From Sinorhizobium sp. BG8 (GTDB lineage: Bacteria > Pseudomonadota > Alphaproteobacteria > Rhizobiales > Rhizobiaceae): a stretch of 64,000 nt of DNA. Under the pieces are notes generated by a model. It was not told where the DNA came from, searched no databases, and saw only the letters and a list, made by a program, of their open reading frames with translations. Positions 45,258 through 54,233 of the stretch are shown one piece after another. The first letter of the stretch is position 1, and every line of letters starts with the position of its first letter. The translations under genes were made by a program, and so were the position numbers. The stretch spans positions 678,501 through 742,500 of the forward strand of contig NZ_CP044012.1 in NCBI RefSeq assembly GCF_016864555.1, in the 5' to 3' direction.

Positions 45258-46280
45258 TCAGCCGATGCCAAGCTTCTTCGAAACCTCGCCAACGTTCGCC
45301 TTGTTGGCGAGAAGCGCCGGCACATAGGTTTCGCGCGGGAGCGTTTCGCCGGCGAGCAAGCGGGCGACGTTCTGGATGGCCGTGCGGCCGAGCTCCGCCG
45401 GCTGCTGCGCGACGTCCGCTGCTGCGGGAGAGTTCGGGTCGGCGACGAGCTGAAGAACTTCCGGGCTGCCATCGACGCCGTACGTCTTGATCTCGGTGCG
45501 CCCGGCGGCCGACAGCGCCTGCGTCGCGCCCAGCTGCGGGATGTCCCAGGCCGACCAGATAGCCTTGATTGAGCCCTTCTCGGGGTACTTGTTCAGGATT
45601 GCAGTGATCTGCGTGAATGCGTCCTGAACCGTATTCGGAATGACGTCGCGCAGTTCCGGCTGGATAATCTGGATCTTCGGGAAGTACTTCACGACGTTAA
45701 CCAGCTGGTCGTAGCGGATCGCGCAGGGCGTGACGCCGTAGAAGCCGTTGAAGACGACGATGTTGCCCTCGCCGCCGATGTCGGAGACGAGCTGGAGGGC
45801 GAGATCCTTGCCTATCCCCCAGTTGTCGGAGGTGGAGTTGTTGAGCGAGTTGGTGGAACCGACATCAATCGTCAATACGGGGATGCCCGCGTCTCGCGCC
45901 TTCTTCAGCCACGGATCAATGACGCTGAGCGTTCCGAGCAACTGGACGATCGCGTCGGGCTTCTGAGCAATCAGCGTCTGAAGCTGGGAAACCAGCTTGC
46001 CGTCGTTGCGGCCCGCATCCACGGCGATAGGCTCGCCACCGAGACGCCGCACTTCCTCGACCTGGGCATTGTACGCCTGAAGGTCGAAGAAGTGGTCCGT
46101 GCCGGCGGTGCTGATACCGATGCGCTTGCCCTTCAGGGACAATTCTTCCGCTGCGAAAACTGGACGTGCGCCCACGAGGCTCGCACCAGCAATGACGGCT
46201 CCGCCGACAGCCGATAGCTTCAGGAGATCCCGCCGGTTGAAAGTTGCATCTTGCCTGTCTTTAGTCATTTCAGTCCCCAT
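45258..46280 (-). CDS. Ribose-type ABC substrate-binding protein with Tat signal
   Basis: 340 aa. The N-terminus has a twin-arginine signal, NRRDLLKLSAVGGAVIAGA at about 15-33, with cleavage near VFAAE, so it is exported folded. The type-I fold continues with KRIGISTAGTDHFFDLQAYNAQ, KPDAIVQLLGTLSVIDPWLKK and GIPVLTIDVGSTNS. The sequence is not close to the other two ribose-type binding proteins in the window, so it likely binds a different ligand. Starts at 46280 or 46268 are both possible. It heads the operon to 40373. Confidence 0.9.
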   Translation of the reverse strand: MGTEMTKDRQDATFNRRDLLKLSAVGGAVIAGASLVGARPVFAAEELSLKGKRIGISTAGTDHFFDLQAYNAQVEEVRRLGGEPIAVDAGRNDGKLVSQLQTLIAQKPDAIVQLLGTLSVIDPWLKKARDAGIPVLTIDVGSTNSLNNSTSDNWGIGKDLALQLVSDIGGEGNIVVFNGFYGVTPCAIRYDQLVNVVKYFPKIQIIQPELRDVIPNTVQDAFTQITAILNKYPEKGSIKAIWSAWDIPQLGATQALSAAGRTEIKTYGVDGSPEVLQLVADPNSPAAADVAQQPAELGRTAIQNVARLLAGETLPRETYVPALLANKANVGEVSKKLGIG

Positions 46281-46299
46281 CGACTCCGATTTCTAATAC

Positions 46300-46307
46300 T
46301 CTATAGA
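46300..46307. promoter_or_regulatory. TCTATAGA palindrome before binding-protein gene
   Basis: A perfect 8-bp palindrome 20 bp upstream of the minus-strand binding-protein ATG, within an AT-rich stretch. Similar core elements occur at 36245-36252 and 26918-26936. Could be an operator or overlap a -10 box. Confidence 0.35.
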
Positions 46308-46727
46308 TTATGTGTAATTATTGATTGCAACAGATAGATTTTTCCAAATCACCGGCGCTTTCCGCAAAATCCGGCTCCATGTTTCCATCGCCAAGCCGCA
46401 CTCGAGCCTGTTTAAGCGCCCGAAGCGAGTCGTCCGGTTTGCAGGACAGGCACGCGTCACGGAGCGCCCCGCGGTGGCAGATGAGAAGAGAGATGCTCTC
46501 ACTGTGATCGATCTTCGCGAGGAGCCACCTCAGCGAGCCGTCGCTACGACAAGCGCGCTGCGCGGAGGGCATGGGGCGGCATTTCCTTCAATCGTCCGCG
46601 CTTCCCTCGGCGGCGCTTCTCGATGCCGGCATCCCGAAGCTCAGCGTTCGTCTTCTCCAGGGATCGACAGAAAATCCAACGCGAGGCGCAGGAAAAATGA
46701 GACGAATATTTCTCTACTAAATTTATT

Positions 46728-46739
46728 GATTATATAATC
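46728..46739. promoter_or_regulatory. GATTATATAATC palindrome upstream of tauA
   Basis: A perfect 12-bp palindrome 63 bp before the tauA ATG. Position fits an operator or promoter core. It shares AT-rich dyad character, but not the exact core, with the TCTATAGA elements. Confidence 0.35.
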
Positions 46740-46801
46740 TTGATTTCAGCGATCGGTGTGGAACACCTCTGGAACCGACGCAATGTTGAAGGAGAGGGAT
46801 C

Positions 46802-47806
46802 ATGGAAATCACCCGCAGGCATCTCATGGCGGCGACTGCCGCCATCGCCCTGGCCGCACAGCTGAGCCAGGCCAGTGCAGCTGAAGTGACGCTGAACATT
46901 GGCTACCAGCCGATCGTCGAGCCGTCGCGCGTACCGCAGGCCGACGGGACCTACGAAAAGGTCACCGGCGCGAAAATCAACTGGCAGAAATTCGACGGCG
47001 GCGCGGATGTCATCGCAGCCATCGCCTCCGGTGCACTCGACATCGGCTACGTCGGGTCCTCGCCACTGGCTGCTGCCGCCAGCCGAGAGCTTCCGATCGA
47101 GACCATCTATGTCGTCGGCCTGATCAGCGAAGCCGAAGCTTTGGCCGTCAAATCGATCACCAAGCCGGAAGAACTCGCCGGCAAGAAGATTGCGACACCC
47201 TTCGTGTCCACGGCACACTACAGCCTGCTGACGGCGCTCAAGCACTGGAACATCGATCCGAAGTCGGTCGAAATCCTCAACCTCAGGCCGCCGGAAATTG
47301 CCGCCGCATGGGAGCGGGGCGATATCGATGGCGCTTATGTCTGGGATCCGGTCCTCGCCGAACTCAAGAAGTCCGGTACGGTTCTCGCGACCTCGGCGGA
47401 CGTCGGCAACTGGGGCGGGCCGACATTCGACGCCTGGATCGTCAGCAAGAAATTTGCCGAGGAGCATCCGGACGTCGTGACCGCCTTCGTCAAGGTAACC
47501 GGCGATGCGACAGCGGCGTACCGGGCGAAGCCGGAAGCCTGGAACGCAACCTCGCCGGAGGCCGAGAAAATCGCTCGCCTCACCGGCGCAAAGCAGGATG
47601 AAGTTCCCGCACTGCTGAAGGGTTACACCTTCCCGACGCTCGAAGAGCAGGCAGGTGAAGCTCTGCTTGGCGGCGGCACCGTCAAGGCAGTCGCGGCCAC
47701 CTCGGCCTTCCTGCTCGAGCAGGGTAAGATTCCTGCTGCTCTGCCCGACTACGGCCCCTACGTCACATCCCGCTGGGTCACAGACGCAGCTAAGCTCGCC
47801 TACTGA
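46802..47806 (+). CDS. tauA: Taurine ABC transporter substrate-binding protein TauA
   Basis: 334 aa with a twin-arginine-like signal (ITRRHLMAATAAIALAAQL, residues 3-21), cleavage near ASAAE. The TauA/SsuA-type fold follows: LNIGYQPIVEPSRVPQADG, FDGGADVIAAIASGALDIGYVGSSPLAAA and the segment GAYVWDPVLAELKKSG. The AYVWDP pattern is typical of TauA. Binds taurine or related sulfonates in the periplasm. tauB and tauC follow in the same direction. Preceded by gaaggagaggg. Confidence 0.92.
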   Translation: MEITRRHLMAATAAIALAAQLSQASAAEVTLNIGYQPIVEPSRVPQADGTYEKVTGAKINWQKFDGGADVIAAIASGALDIGYVGSSPLAAAASRELPIETIYVVGLISEAEALAVKSITKPEELAGKKIATPFVSTAHYSLLTALKHWNIDPKSVEILNLRPPEIAAAWERGDIDGAYVWDPVLAELKKSGTVLATSADVGNWGGPTFDAWIVSKKFAEEHPDVVTAFVKVTGDATAAYRAKPEAWNATSPEAEKIARLTGAKQDEVPALLKGYTFPTLEEQAGEALLGGGTVKAVAATSAFLLEQGKIPAALPDYGPYVTSRWVTDAAKLAY

Positions 47807-47901
47807 GGCACACAAACGGCGGCGGACGGCGGCCCGGATGCGCTTGGCGCAGCCGGGTTGCTGGCTTGCCGGACGGCTCGGATCACCGGAAAGGAAATGC
47901 C

Positions 47902-48705
47902 ATGAGTACACTGTCGTTTCGCAACGTTTCCTTGCGCTATCCACCGCGGAACGGTGATCGCGGCGAGGCTGGCCTCGTTCTCGATGACATCAACCTGCAT
48001 ATCGGCTCCAATGAACTCGTTGCGATCATCGGCCGGTCGGGTTCGGGCAAGACGAGCCTGCTCAACCTCGCGGCCGGGTTCATCAAGCCTACCTCCGGCA
48101 CGGTCTCCGTCGATGGCGTTGAGGTTCGGGGACCCGGAGCCGATCGCGCGGTCGTATTCCAGGACGATGCGCTCTATCCGTGGCTCAACGCCAGGGAGAA
48201 CATCGCATTTCCCCTGAAGCTCAGGGGTATGTCAGAGACCTATCGCCGGACGCGGGCGCAGGAGCTGCTCGAGTTCGTGGGGCTCGCCCATGCCGGCGAT
48301 CGCAACATCTGGGAGCTTTCGGGCGGCATGCGTCAACGCGTCGGCATCGCCCGCGCTCTGGCGGCGGAGCCGCGGTTCCTACTGCTCGACGAGCCGCTCG
48401 GCGCACTCGATGCGTTGACGCGCACGCGCATGCAGGAGTTCATCCTGCGCATCAAGGACCAGAGCAAGGCCGGCGCCCTCCTCATTACTCACAGCATTGA
48501 CGAGGCCCTGCTGCTCGGCTCCCGCATCCTCGTCCTGTCGCCCAATCCCGGGCGCCTCGCCGCAGAGATCGAGGCCGGGTTCAACAAGGAGATCCTGTCC
48601 GGCGCATCCATTGTTGCGGTGAAGGAATCTCCGCTTTTCAAGCGCATGCACGCCGGTCTGACCGGTCTGATCCACACTCTTTCAGATGACGAGGTGGCCG
48701 CGTGA
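47902..48705 (+). CDS. tauB: Taurine ABC transporter ATP-binding protein TauB
   Basis: 267 aa from the ATG at 47902, after gaaaggaaatgcc. Walker A GRSGSGKTS is near 48-56, Q-loop VVFQDDALYPWLNARENIAFPLKL, signature LSGGMRQRVGIARALAAEP and Walker B FLLLDEPLGALDALTR, as in TauB. It follows tauA by about 95 bp and overlaps tauC by 4 bp. It energises sulfonate uptake. A serine replaces the usual threonine at the end of Walker A, which is tolerated. Confidence 0.92.
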   Translation: MSTLSFRNVSLRYPPRNGDRGEAGLVLDDINLHIGSNELVAIIGRSGSGKTSLLNLAAGFIKPTSGTVSVDGVEVRGPGADRAVVFQDDALYPWLNARENIAFPLKLRGMSETYRRTRAQELLEFVGLAHAGDRNIWELSGGMRQRVGIARALAAEPRFLLLDEPLGALDALTRTRMQEFILRIKDQSKAGALLITHSIDEALLLGSRILVLSPNPGRLAAEIEAGFNKEILSGASIVAVKESPLFKRMHAGLTGLIHTLSDDEVAA

Positions 48706-49544
48706 CCCTCTCCACGGAAATCGAAGTCCTGCAGCAGGGGGTGCAAGCTCCAGAGCAGCCAATAGTCCGGCCCTCGCGGCCGGTACCCGTCTACGTCATT
48801 TCGGCGGTGACGATCGGCGCGATCCTTGCCCTGTGGAGCGTCGCCTCGGCCTACGCGCTGGTCTCCCCCGTGTTCCTGCCTTCGCCGAGACAGGTGCTTG
48901 TGGCAGGGTACAACCTGGCTGTCACCGGCTTCGTCGATGCGACGCTCGCCGAACACGTCGGCGCAAGTCTCTACCGCATTTTCGGCGGGCTGCTGGCGGC
49001 CATAGTGATCGGAATTCCGGCGGGTCTCGCCATCGGTACGAGCCGCGTCGGCAAGGGGATCCTGGACCCGATCGTCGAGTTCCTGCGCCCTCTTCCGCCC
49101 CTCGCCTACCTTCCCCTCATCATCATCTGGGCCGGCATCGGCGAAGCCTCCAAGATCACGGTGATCGCCCTCTCGATGCTGCCATCCGTCATTCTGTCGA
49201 CCTCGGCGGGCGTGCGATCCGTGTCGAAGGACCACGTGAATGCCGCGCGCGCCCTTGGTGCAACGCCCCGACAGGTCCTGCTTCAAGTGATCTTGCCAAG
49301 CTCCTTCCCCTCCGTTCTCACCGGAATCCGCATCGCTCTCGGCGCCGGCTGGACGACACTGGTCGCGGCCGAACTTGTTGCGGCGTCCAGCGGACTTGGC
49401 TTCATGATCCAGTCGGCAGCACAATTCCTCGTGACGGATGTCGTCATTGCGGGCATCGTGGTGATTGCCCTGATAGCGATCCTTCTGGAATACGTCGCGA
49501 GGCTAGTGGAAAAGCGCCTCGTGCCATGGGCCGCACATCGCTAA
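48702..49544 (+). CDS. tauC: Taurine ABC transporter permease TauC
   Basis: 280 aa with a GTG start at 48702 overlapping tauB. Binding-protein-dependent permease: six spans, the SPRQVLVAGYNLA segment, then the family motif FLRPLPPLAYLPLIIIWAGIGEASK and the EAA-like loop HVNAARALGATPRQVLLQVILP. These are the conserved TauC/SsuC marks. Completes the tauABC operon. No TauD dioxygenase lies next to it, so desulfonation would rely on SsuD-like enzymes or genes elsewhere. Confidence 0.92.
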   Translation: MTLSTEIEVLQQGVQAPEQPIVRPSRPVPVYVISAVTIGAILALWSVASAYALVSPVFLPSPRQVLVAGYNLAVTGFVDATLAEHVGASLYRIFGGLLAAIVIGIPAGLAIGTSRVGKGILDPIVEFLRPLPPLAYLPLIIIWAGIGEASKITVIALSMLPSVILSTSAGVRSVSKDHVNAARALGATPRQVLLQVILPSSFPSVLTGIRIALGAGWTTLVAAELVAASSGLGFMIQSAAQFLVTDVVIAGIVVIALIAILLEYVARLVEKRLVPWAAHR

Positions 49545-49640
49545 AGGCGCGGTCCTTACGCCGAGGCGCCGGATGCCCCGAACCGGAGAGGGCGTGCTCT
49601 GCCCAGATATGGCAGCGCGTGGAGCCACCCGAGATTGGTA

Positions 49641-50294
49641 TCATCGCCTGACGGCGGCACCTTCGCAAAACGGCACGGGTACACCCGCCAGTGCCCTTGA
49701 ATAGGCGGCATCATAGGCCTGGTCCGGGCCGCTGCTCCTTTCCGCCGCCGAGACGAAACGGTCGAAGAGATCATATCCGGCCGTCCACCGCCCGAAGCCG
49801 CTGTCCACATTGATATGGCCCGCAGGACCGATACCGACCTGCGTGCTTCCCCAATGGCGAACCGTCGAGCGCAATCTGTCGGGCGGCATGTAGGGATCGT
49901 TGGAGCTACCGACGACGAGGCTCGGAAACGGAAGTCTCGCTTGCGGCATGGTCCCGAATGACAGCACGCAGGGATGAAGCCTTTCGGTGATTTCGAGATC
50001 GCAGGGCGCGACAAGCAATGCTCCTCGGATTCTTTGCGCAACACGGCTGCTGGCGAGGTTGGCGGCAAGGACGCATCCGAGGCTGTGGGCGACCAGCCAC
50101 ACACCGGGCGTTCTCTCGATCGTTTCCTCTGCACGAGCCAGCCACTTGCGAAGATCCGGACATGTCCAGTTGTCCTGCTCCACGACACGACAATCGGGCC
50201 GGTCGCGGGCCCAGTGTCGCTGCCAGTGTTCGCTGCCCGATCCATTCAATCCGGGAAGGATCAATGTGGCGACCGACGGGTCGTTTTTCATCAT
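49641..50294 (-). CDS. RBBP9/YdeN-family alpha/beta hydrolase
   Basis: 217 aa. Small serine hydrolase: nucleophile Ser in WLVAHSLGC near residue 70, Asp in GSSNDPYMP near 131, His in GPAGHINVDSG near 159. The opening TLILPGLNGSGSEHWQRHW is the family mark. These proteins hydrolyse small esters; the substrate is unknown. It converges with tauC and diverges from the second ribose-type importer. Two ATG codons start the gene (50294, 50291). Confidence 0.9.
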   Translation of the reverse strand: MMKNDPSVATLILPGLNGSGSEHWQRHWARDRPDCRVVEQDNWTCPDLRKWLARAEETIERTPGVWLVAHSLGCVLAANLASSRVAQRIRGALLVAPCDLEITERLHPCVLSFGTMPQARLPFPSLVVGSSNDPYMPPDRLRSTVRHWGSTQVGIGPAGHINVDSGFGRWTAGYDLFDRFVSAAERSSGPDQAYDAAYSRALAGVPVPFCEGAAVRR

Positions 50295-50377
50295 CGTGAG
50301 GCCTCCTTAAGGATTGGCGCTATCTCACTGCATGATGCCCATTCAACGCTCCGATCCAAAGGAAGAGGCAACTATCT

Positions 50378-50392
50378 TCTATAAAATCTATG
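50378..50392. promoter_or_regulatory. TCTATAAAATCTATG repeat in divergent AT-rich region
   Basis: Two copies of TCTAT in tandem (50378 and 50387) lie in an AT-rich stretch 190 bp before the ABC ATPase ATG and 85 bp from the hydrolase start. They echo the TCTATA-type elements of the other importer promoters. Candidate shared operator. Confidence 0.3.
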
Positions 50393-50580
50393 CAATTTAT
50401 TTTCTTTTACCGTAGATTGATCGAAACACACAAGCTGGCCTCGCTGGCGTTGAGAAAGTCGCCGCACTAAGCCATTGGAAAATTTTTCCTTTCAAAGACA
50501 ATGGAACAAAATATGGGTTCTTGTTTCCGCGTTTCGATCCGTTAGCACAGAGCGGTATCCGCAACCTATACGATGCATCG

Positions 50581-52065
50581 ATGTCCCTCCTGCATGCCAA
50601 TGCCCTTTCGCGATCCTTTGGATCGACCGTGGCGCTCTCCGGCCTGTCACTGACACTGGAGCGCGGCGAGATTCTTGCACTCATGGGGGCCAATGGCGCG
50701 GGAAAATCCACCCTGGTCAAGATCCTCTCAGGCGTGCTTTCTCCTGATGGCGGCGAGTTGACATTCAAGGGCCAAACCTTCGCGCCGCGCACGCCGGCTG
50801 AGGCGACCGCCGCCGGCATCGTGACCGTGCACCAATCGACCGATCTCGTCGGCATACCCGGACTGACCGTTGCCGATGCGCTTCTTCTCAACCGCTTCGT
50901 AGACCGTCGCCAGCCCCTCTTCGTGTCGAAGGCGCGCATCCGACGGGAAGCAGAGGCAATGCTTGCCGAAGCCGGTTTCGACCTGCCGGTCAACAGGGAC
51001 TTTGCCGACCTCTCCACGGCGGACCGCCAACTCGTCGCGATCGCCCGCGCGCTCGCCAACAAGGCCGAACTGCTTATTCTCGACGAGCCAACCGCGAGCC
51101 TGTCGGCGAATGAATCGCAACGGCTTTTCCAGACATTGCTCGAGCTCAAGCGACGGGGGCTGGCAATCCTCTACATATCCCACCGCACCGCGGATCTGGA
51201 GGCACTTGCGGATCGAGCCGTCGTGCTGCGCGGCGGCCGAGCGATCGAGAGCTTCGACAGGCCTATCGACTTTGATGCGGCGATCGAGGCGATGATCGGT
51301 CGACCGCTCGCTTCAGCACGACCCGATGCTCGCGGTGCAGACAGCGAGATCGTTCTCGAGATGCGCGGTGCTCGGCTACTGCCGGCGAGCAGCCCGTTCG
51401 ACCTCACACTCAGACGCGGCGAGGTTGTCGCCGTGACGGGTGTCCTCGGCGCCGGCAAAAGCCGGCTGCTTTCGGCCATCTTCGGGCGTGGCCGCCTTGC
51501 CGAAGGCGAGATGCTGCTGGATGGGAAGGCTTACGCCCCCCGAACCCCGCGCGAGGCAATCGAGGCAGGGGTGGCCATGGCAGGCGAAGACCGTCATCGC
51601 TCGTCGCTGATCCCCGCTGGCTGGCCGGGCGAATCCATCGCTGCCACAATCAGCCTGCCGCACCTTCGGCGCTGGTACCCGTCGGGCTTCGTGGCCCCGG
51701 AACGCGAGCGCAGCAAGGCGAAGGCAGCGATCTCGCGCCTCGGCATCCGTGCCTCGGGGCCTGCCGCATCCGTCTGGACCCTGTCAGGCGGCAACCAGCA
51801 GAAGGTGGTCCTTGCACGCTGGGAAGCAGAACCTGCCAGGCTTCTGCTGCTGGACGAGCCCTTCCAGGGCGTCGACGTCGGCGCACGCCACGACATCATC
51901 ACCGCGATCCGCAGCCACACTGACCGCGCCACGCTGATTGCGACATCAGATCCCGAGGAAGCCATAGAGGTTGCCGATCGGATTCTCGTCATGAACCACC
52001 ACCACGTTACGCAACAACGAGCCCCCGGCGAGCCTCGCCAGCAGCTCGGGGAAAGCACATCATGA
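50581..52065 (+). CDS. Ribose-type ABC transporter dual ATP-binding protein
   Basis: 494 aa from the ATG at 50581; an earlier in-frame ATG at 50521 lacks homology and lies in AT-rich sequence. Two ABC domains: Walker A GANGAGKST near 36-44 with LLILDEPTASLSANE in the first half; the second half has GEVVAVTGVLGAGKSRLLSAI, LSGGNQQKVVLARWE and LLLLDEPFQGVDVGAR. This is the RbsA/MglA arrangement. Its stop overlaps the permease start by 4 bp. It powers import with the permease and binding protein that follow. Confidence 0.92.
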   Translation: MSLLHANALSRSFGSTVALSGLSLTLERGEILALMGANGAGKSTLVKILSGVLSPDGGELTFKGQTFAPRTPAEATAAGIVTVHQSTDLVGIPGLTVADALLLNRFVDRRQPLFVSKARIRREAEAMLAEAGFDLPVNRDFADLSTADRQLVAIARALANKAELLILDEPTASLSANESQRLFQTLLELKRRGLAILYISHRTADLEALADRAVVLRGGRAIESFDRPIDFDAAIEAMIGRPLASARPDARGADSEIVLEMRGARLLPASSPFDLTLRRGEVVAVTGVLGAGKSRLLSAIFGRGRLAEGEMLLDGKAYAPRTPREAIEAGVAMAGEDRHRSSLIPAGWPGESIAATISLPHLRRWYPSGFVAPERERSKAKAAISRLGIRASGPAASVWTLSGGNQQKVVLARWEAEPARLLLLDEPFQGVDVGARHDIITAIRSHTDRATLIATSDPEEAIEVADRILVMNHHHVTQQRAPGEPRQQLGESTS

Positions 52066-53096
52066 AATCGGTCAAGGAAAACGCAGGTCAAACTGCACCC
52101 GCTACGTCATCCCTCGACATTGCGCGCGAGTTCCTACGGGCCGGCGCAGTCTTCATCCTGCTTCTGGGGCTTATAGTCGCCTTTACGATCTCCCAGCCGG
52201 CGTTCATCAACATAAACAACCTGATGAGCATATTGCAGGCGGTGTCGGTCGTGGCCATTCTCGGGGCCGGCGTGACAGTGACATTGGCGGTCGGCGGGTT
52301 CGACCTCTCGATCGGAGCTGTCGCCGCCTCGAGCGTCATGGCGGCTAGCTACATCATGATCGTCTGGGGCCTCGGCCTTGCCGCCACGGTCCCGCTGGTG
52401 CTGCTTCTTGGCGCGACTGTCGGTCTTCTTAATGCGGTTCTTATCGTGCGCCTCAAGGTCCCCGACCTACTTGCGACGCTCTCGATGATGTTCCTGCTGA
52501 CCGGCCTTCAACTGATCCCGACAGCCGGGCGCTCGATTTCGCCGGGCCTGATACTGCCTGATGGCACGACCGCCATCGGCAAGTACGACCCGCTCTTTCT
52601 AATGATCGGGCGCTCCAGCCTGTTCGGCGTCGTGCCACTCCCCGTCGCCATCATGCTCGTTGTCGCTGTCGTCCTCCACGTTCTGACGGAGCGGACCCGA
52701 ATAGGCCGTCTGCTTTTTGCCACCGGCGGTAACGAACTTGCGACCCGCCTTGCCGGGGGGCAGACCGACCGGCTCAAGGCTCTCGCATATGTCATCTCGG
52801 GCACGCTGGCCTCCCTCGGCGGCATCGTGGTCGCAGCACGCGTCGGCCGTGGAGACGTATCATCCGGCGCTTCGCTGCTGATGGATTCCGTCGCTGCCGC
52901 CCTGATCGGCTTTGCGGTGCTCGGCCTCAGGCGACCGAACGTGCTTGGAACCATCGTCGGAGCGGTGTTCGTCGGAGTTCTGCTCAACGGACTGACCATG
53001 CTAAACGCCCCCTACTACACCCAGGACTTCGTCAAAGGTGCGGTCCTCGTGGGGGCGCTTGCGCTGACCTACGGGGTCGGCCGCGCCAAAACCTGA
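52062..53096 (+). CDS. Ribose-type ABC transporter permease
   Basis: 344 aa. RbsC-like permease with the family motif TLAVGGFDLSIGAVAASSVM near 70-89 and spans such as FILLLGLIVAFTIS and LIGFAVLGL. A single permease is present here, so it probably works as a homodimer, unlike the two-permease system at 41625-43656. It overlaps the ATPase by 4 bp and lies 76 bp before the binding protein. Confidence 0.92.
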   Translation: MKSVKENAGQTAPATSSLDIAREFLRAGAVFILLLGLIVAFTISQPAFININNLMSILQAVSVVAILGAGVTVTLAVGGFDLSIGAVAASSVMAASYIMIVWGLGLAATVPLVLLLGATVGLLNAVLIVRLKVPDLLATLSMMFLLTGLQLIPTAGRSISPGLILPDGTTAIGKYDPLFLMIGRSSLFGVVPLPVAIMLVVAVVLHVLTERTRIGRLLFATGGNELATRLAGGQTDRLKALAYVISGTLASLGGIVVAARVGRGDVSSGASLLMDSVAAALIGFAVLGLRRPNVLGTIVGAVFVGVLLNGLTMLNAPYYTQDFVKGAVLVGALALTYGVGRAKT

Positions 53097-53172
53097 GAAA
53101 CATGCCTCTCGGGAGTCCGGAAGGCCGCGAGACGCTTCGGCAATCAAACGAAAAACAACGAACGGAGACACC

Positions 53173-54213
53173 ATGAACAGACTGATCCGATCCCTCACGG
53201 GCGCCTTTGCTGGCGTCACGCTTCTCGCAAGTCAGGCTCTCTCCGCCGGCATCGAAGGCGCACCCGCTCCCTTCGACAAGGGAGACGTCGATATTGCGGT
53301 CGTCAGTTTCCTCGGCTCCGGCGACTGGCTTCAGGCCTTCGAGGCCGGCGTGAAGCGCCAGGCGGATGCGCTCGGCATCAATCTGACCGTCTCCCAGGCC
53401 CGCAACGACAACGACACGCAGCGCAGCCTCGTCGAGCAGGCGATCAATCTCGGGGTCGACGGCATCATCATAAACAACGGCCGCCCAGAGGTTCTGAAGG
53501 ACGTCGCCCAGAAGGCGCTCGACGCCGGCATCAAGGTTGTCGCCTATGACGTGAACCTCGACAATCCCGCGATCCCGCAGATCGAGCAGAGCGATGCCGA
53601 CATGGCACGCCTCGTGCTCGAACAGGCGGTGAAGGACAAGGGCGACGGCTTCGTTGGCGGCGCCGTCTATGTGGCCGGCTTCGCACCGCTCGATCGCCGC
53701 TATGCCGTCTGGCAGGATTTCGTCAAGAAGCACAACCTGACCGAAAAGGCAGTCTGGGGCGTCGTCAACGACACGGTGCCGGCTTCCGTCGCCGACCAGA
53801 CCAAGGCGATCCTGCGCGCCAACCCGGACATCTCGGTAATCTTCACGCCCTGGGACGAATTCGCCAAGGGCGTCAAGCTCGCGATCGACGAACTCGGCGT
53901 CGCTTCCAGCGTCAAGATCTACGGCGTCGACATCTCGACCGCCGATATACAGCTGATGGCCGAGCCGGACAGCGCCTGGGCCGCCACCGCTGCCACCAAT
54001 GCCGCCGTCGTGGGCGAGGTCTCGGTACGTGCGGTTTCTCTTGCGATCGCCGGCCAGTTCCCAGGCCGCTCGGTCCTTCTGCAGCCGACGCTCGTTACGC
54101 GCGACGATCTCGTCAACAATGAGATTTCGACGATCGAGGAATTGCAGCAGAAATTCCCCGCCTTCCTCAAGAGCGATGCGGCGACCGCCTCTTGGATTCC
54201 GGTCGCCAAGTAG
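53173..54213 (+). CDS. Ribose-type ABC substrate-binding protein (paralogue of 36329-37375)
   Basis: 346 aa with a Sec signal peptide (ending ALSAG, about residue 23). Type-I periplasmic fold: VAVVSFLGSGDWLQAFEAGV, NLGVDGIIINNGRPEVLKDVA, KVVAYDVNLDNPAIPQIEQ. It shares many blocks with the orphan protein at 36329-37375, so the two probably bind related ligands. Preceded by cggagac. It is followed by a hairpin and the LVIVD gene, and it is the third gene of the importer operon. Confidence 0.91.
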   Translation: MNRLIRSLTGAFAGVTLLASQALSAGIEGAPAPFDKGDVDIAVVSFLGSGDWLQAFEAGVKRQADALGINLTVSQARNDNDTQRSLVEQAINLGVDGIIINNGRPEVLKDVAQKALDAGIKVVAYDVNLDNPAIPQIEQSDADMARLVLEQAVKDKGDGFVGGAVYVAGFAPLDRRYAVWQDFVKKHNLTEKAVWGVVNDTVPASVADQTKAILRANPDISVIFTPWDEFAKGVKLAIDELGVASSVKIYGVDISTADIQLMAEPDSAWAATAATNAAVVGEVSVRAVSLAIAGQFPGRSVLLQPTLVTRDDLVNNEISTIEELQQKFPAFLKSDAATASWIPVAK

Positions 54214-54233
54214 GCCTCCTCTCGCGCAGATCA

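Larger units (their letters stand above)
46281..46801. other. 521-bp divergent intergenic region with palindromes
   Basis: It separates the Tat-exported binding protein from tauA. The ends are AT-rich, the middle (about 46350-46690) is of average composition. A 138-codon open frame in the middle has no recognisable family, no good ribosome site and no export or fold signal, and I do not call it. Palindromes TCTATAGA (46300-46307) and GATTATATAATC (46728-46739) lie near the two promoters. Confidence 0.55.

Noticed and set aside
46321-46737. 138-codon plus-strand open frame between the Tat-exported binding protein and tauA
   Set aside because: No ribosome site, no recognisable family, no signal or fold pattern, and compositional look of random sequence; treated as noncoding.
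50295-50580. Possible small gene between the hydrolase and the second ribose-type ATPase
   Set aside because: Only weak open frames without ribosome sites; the region looks like a divergent AT-rich promoter.
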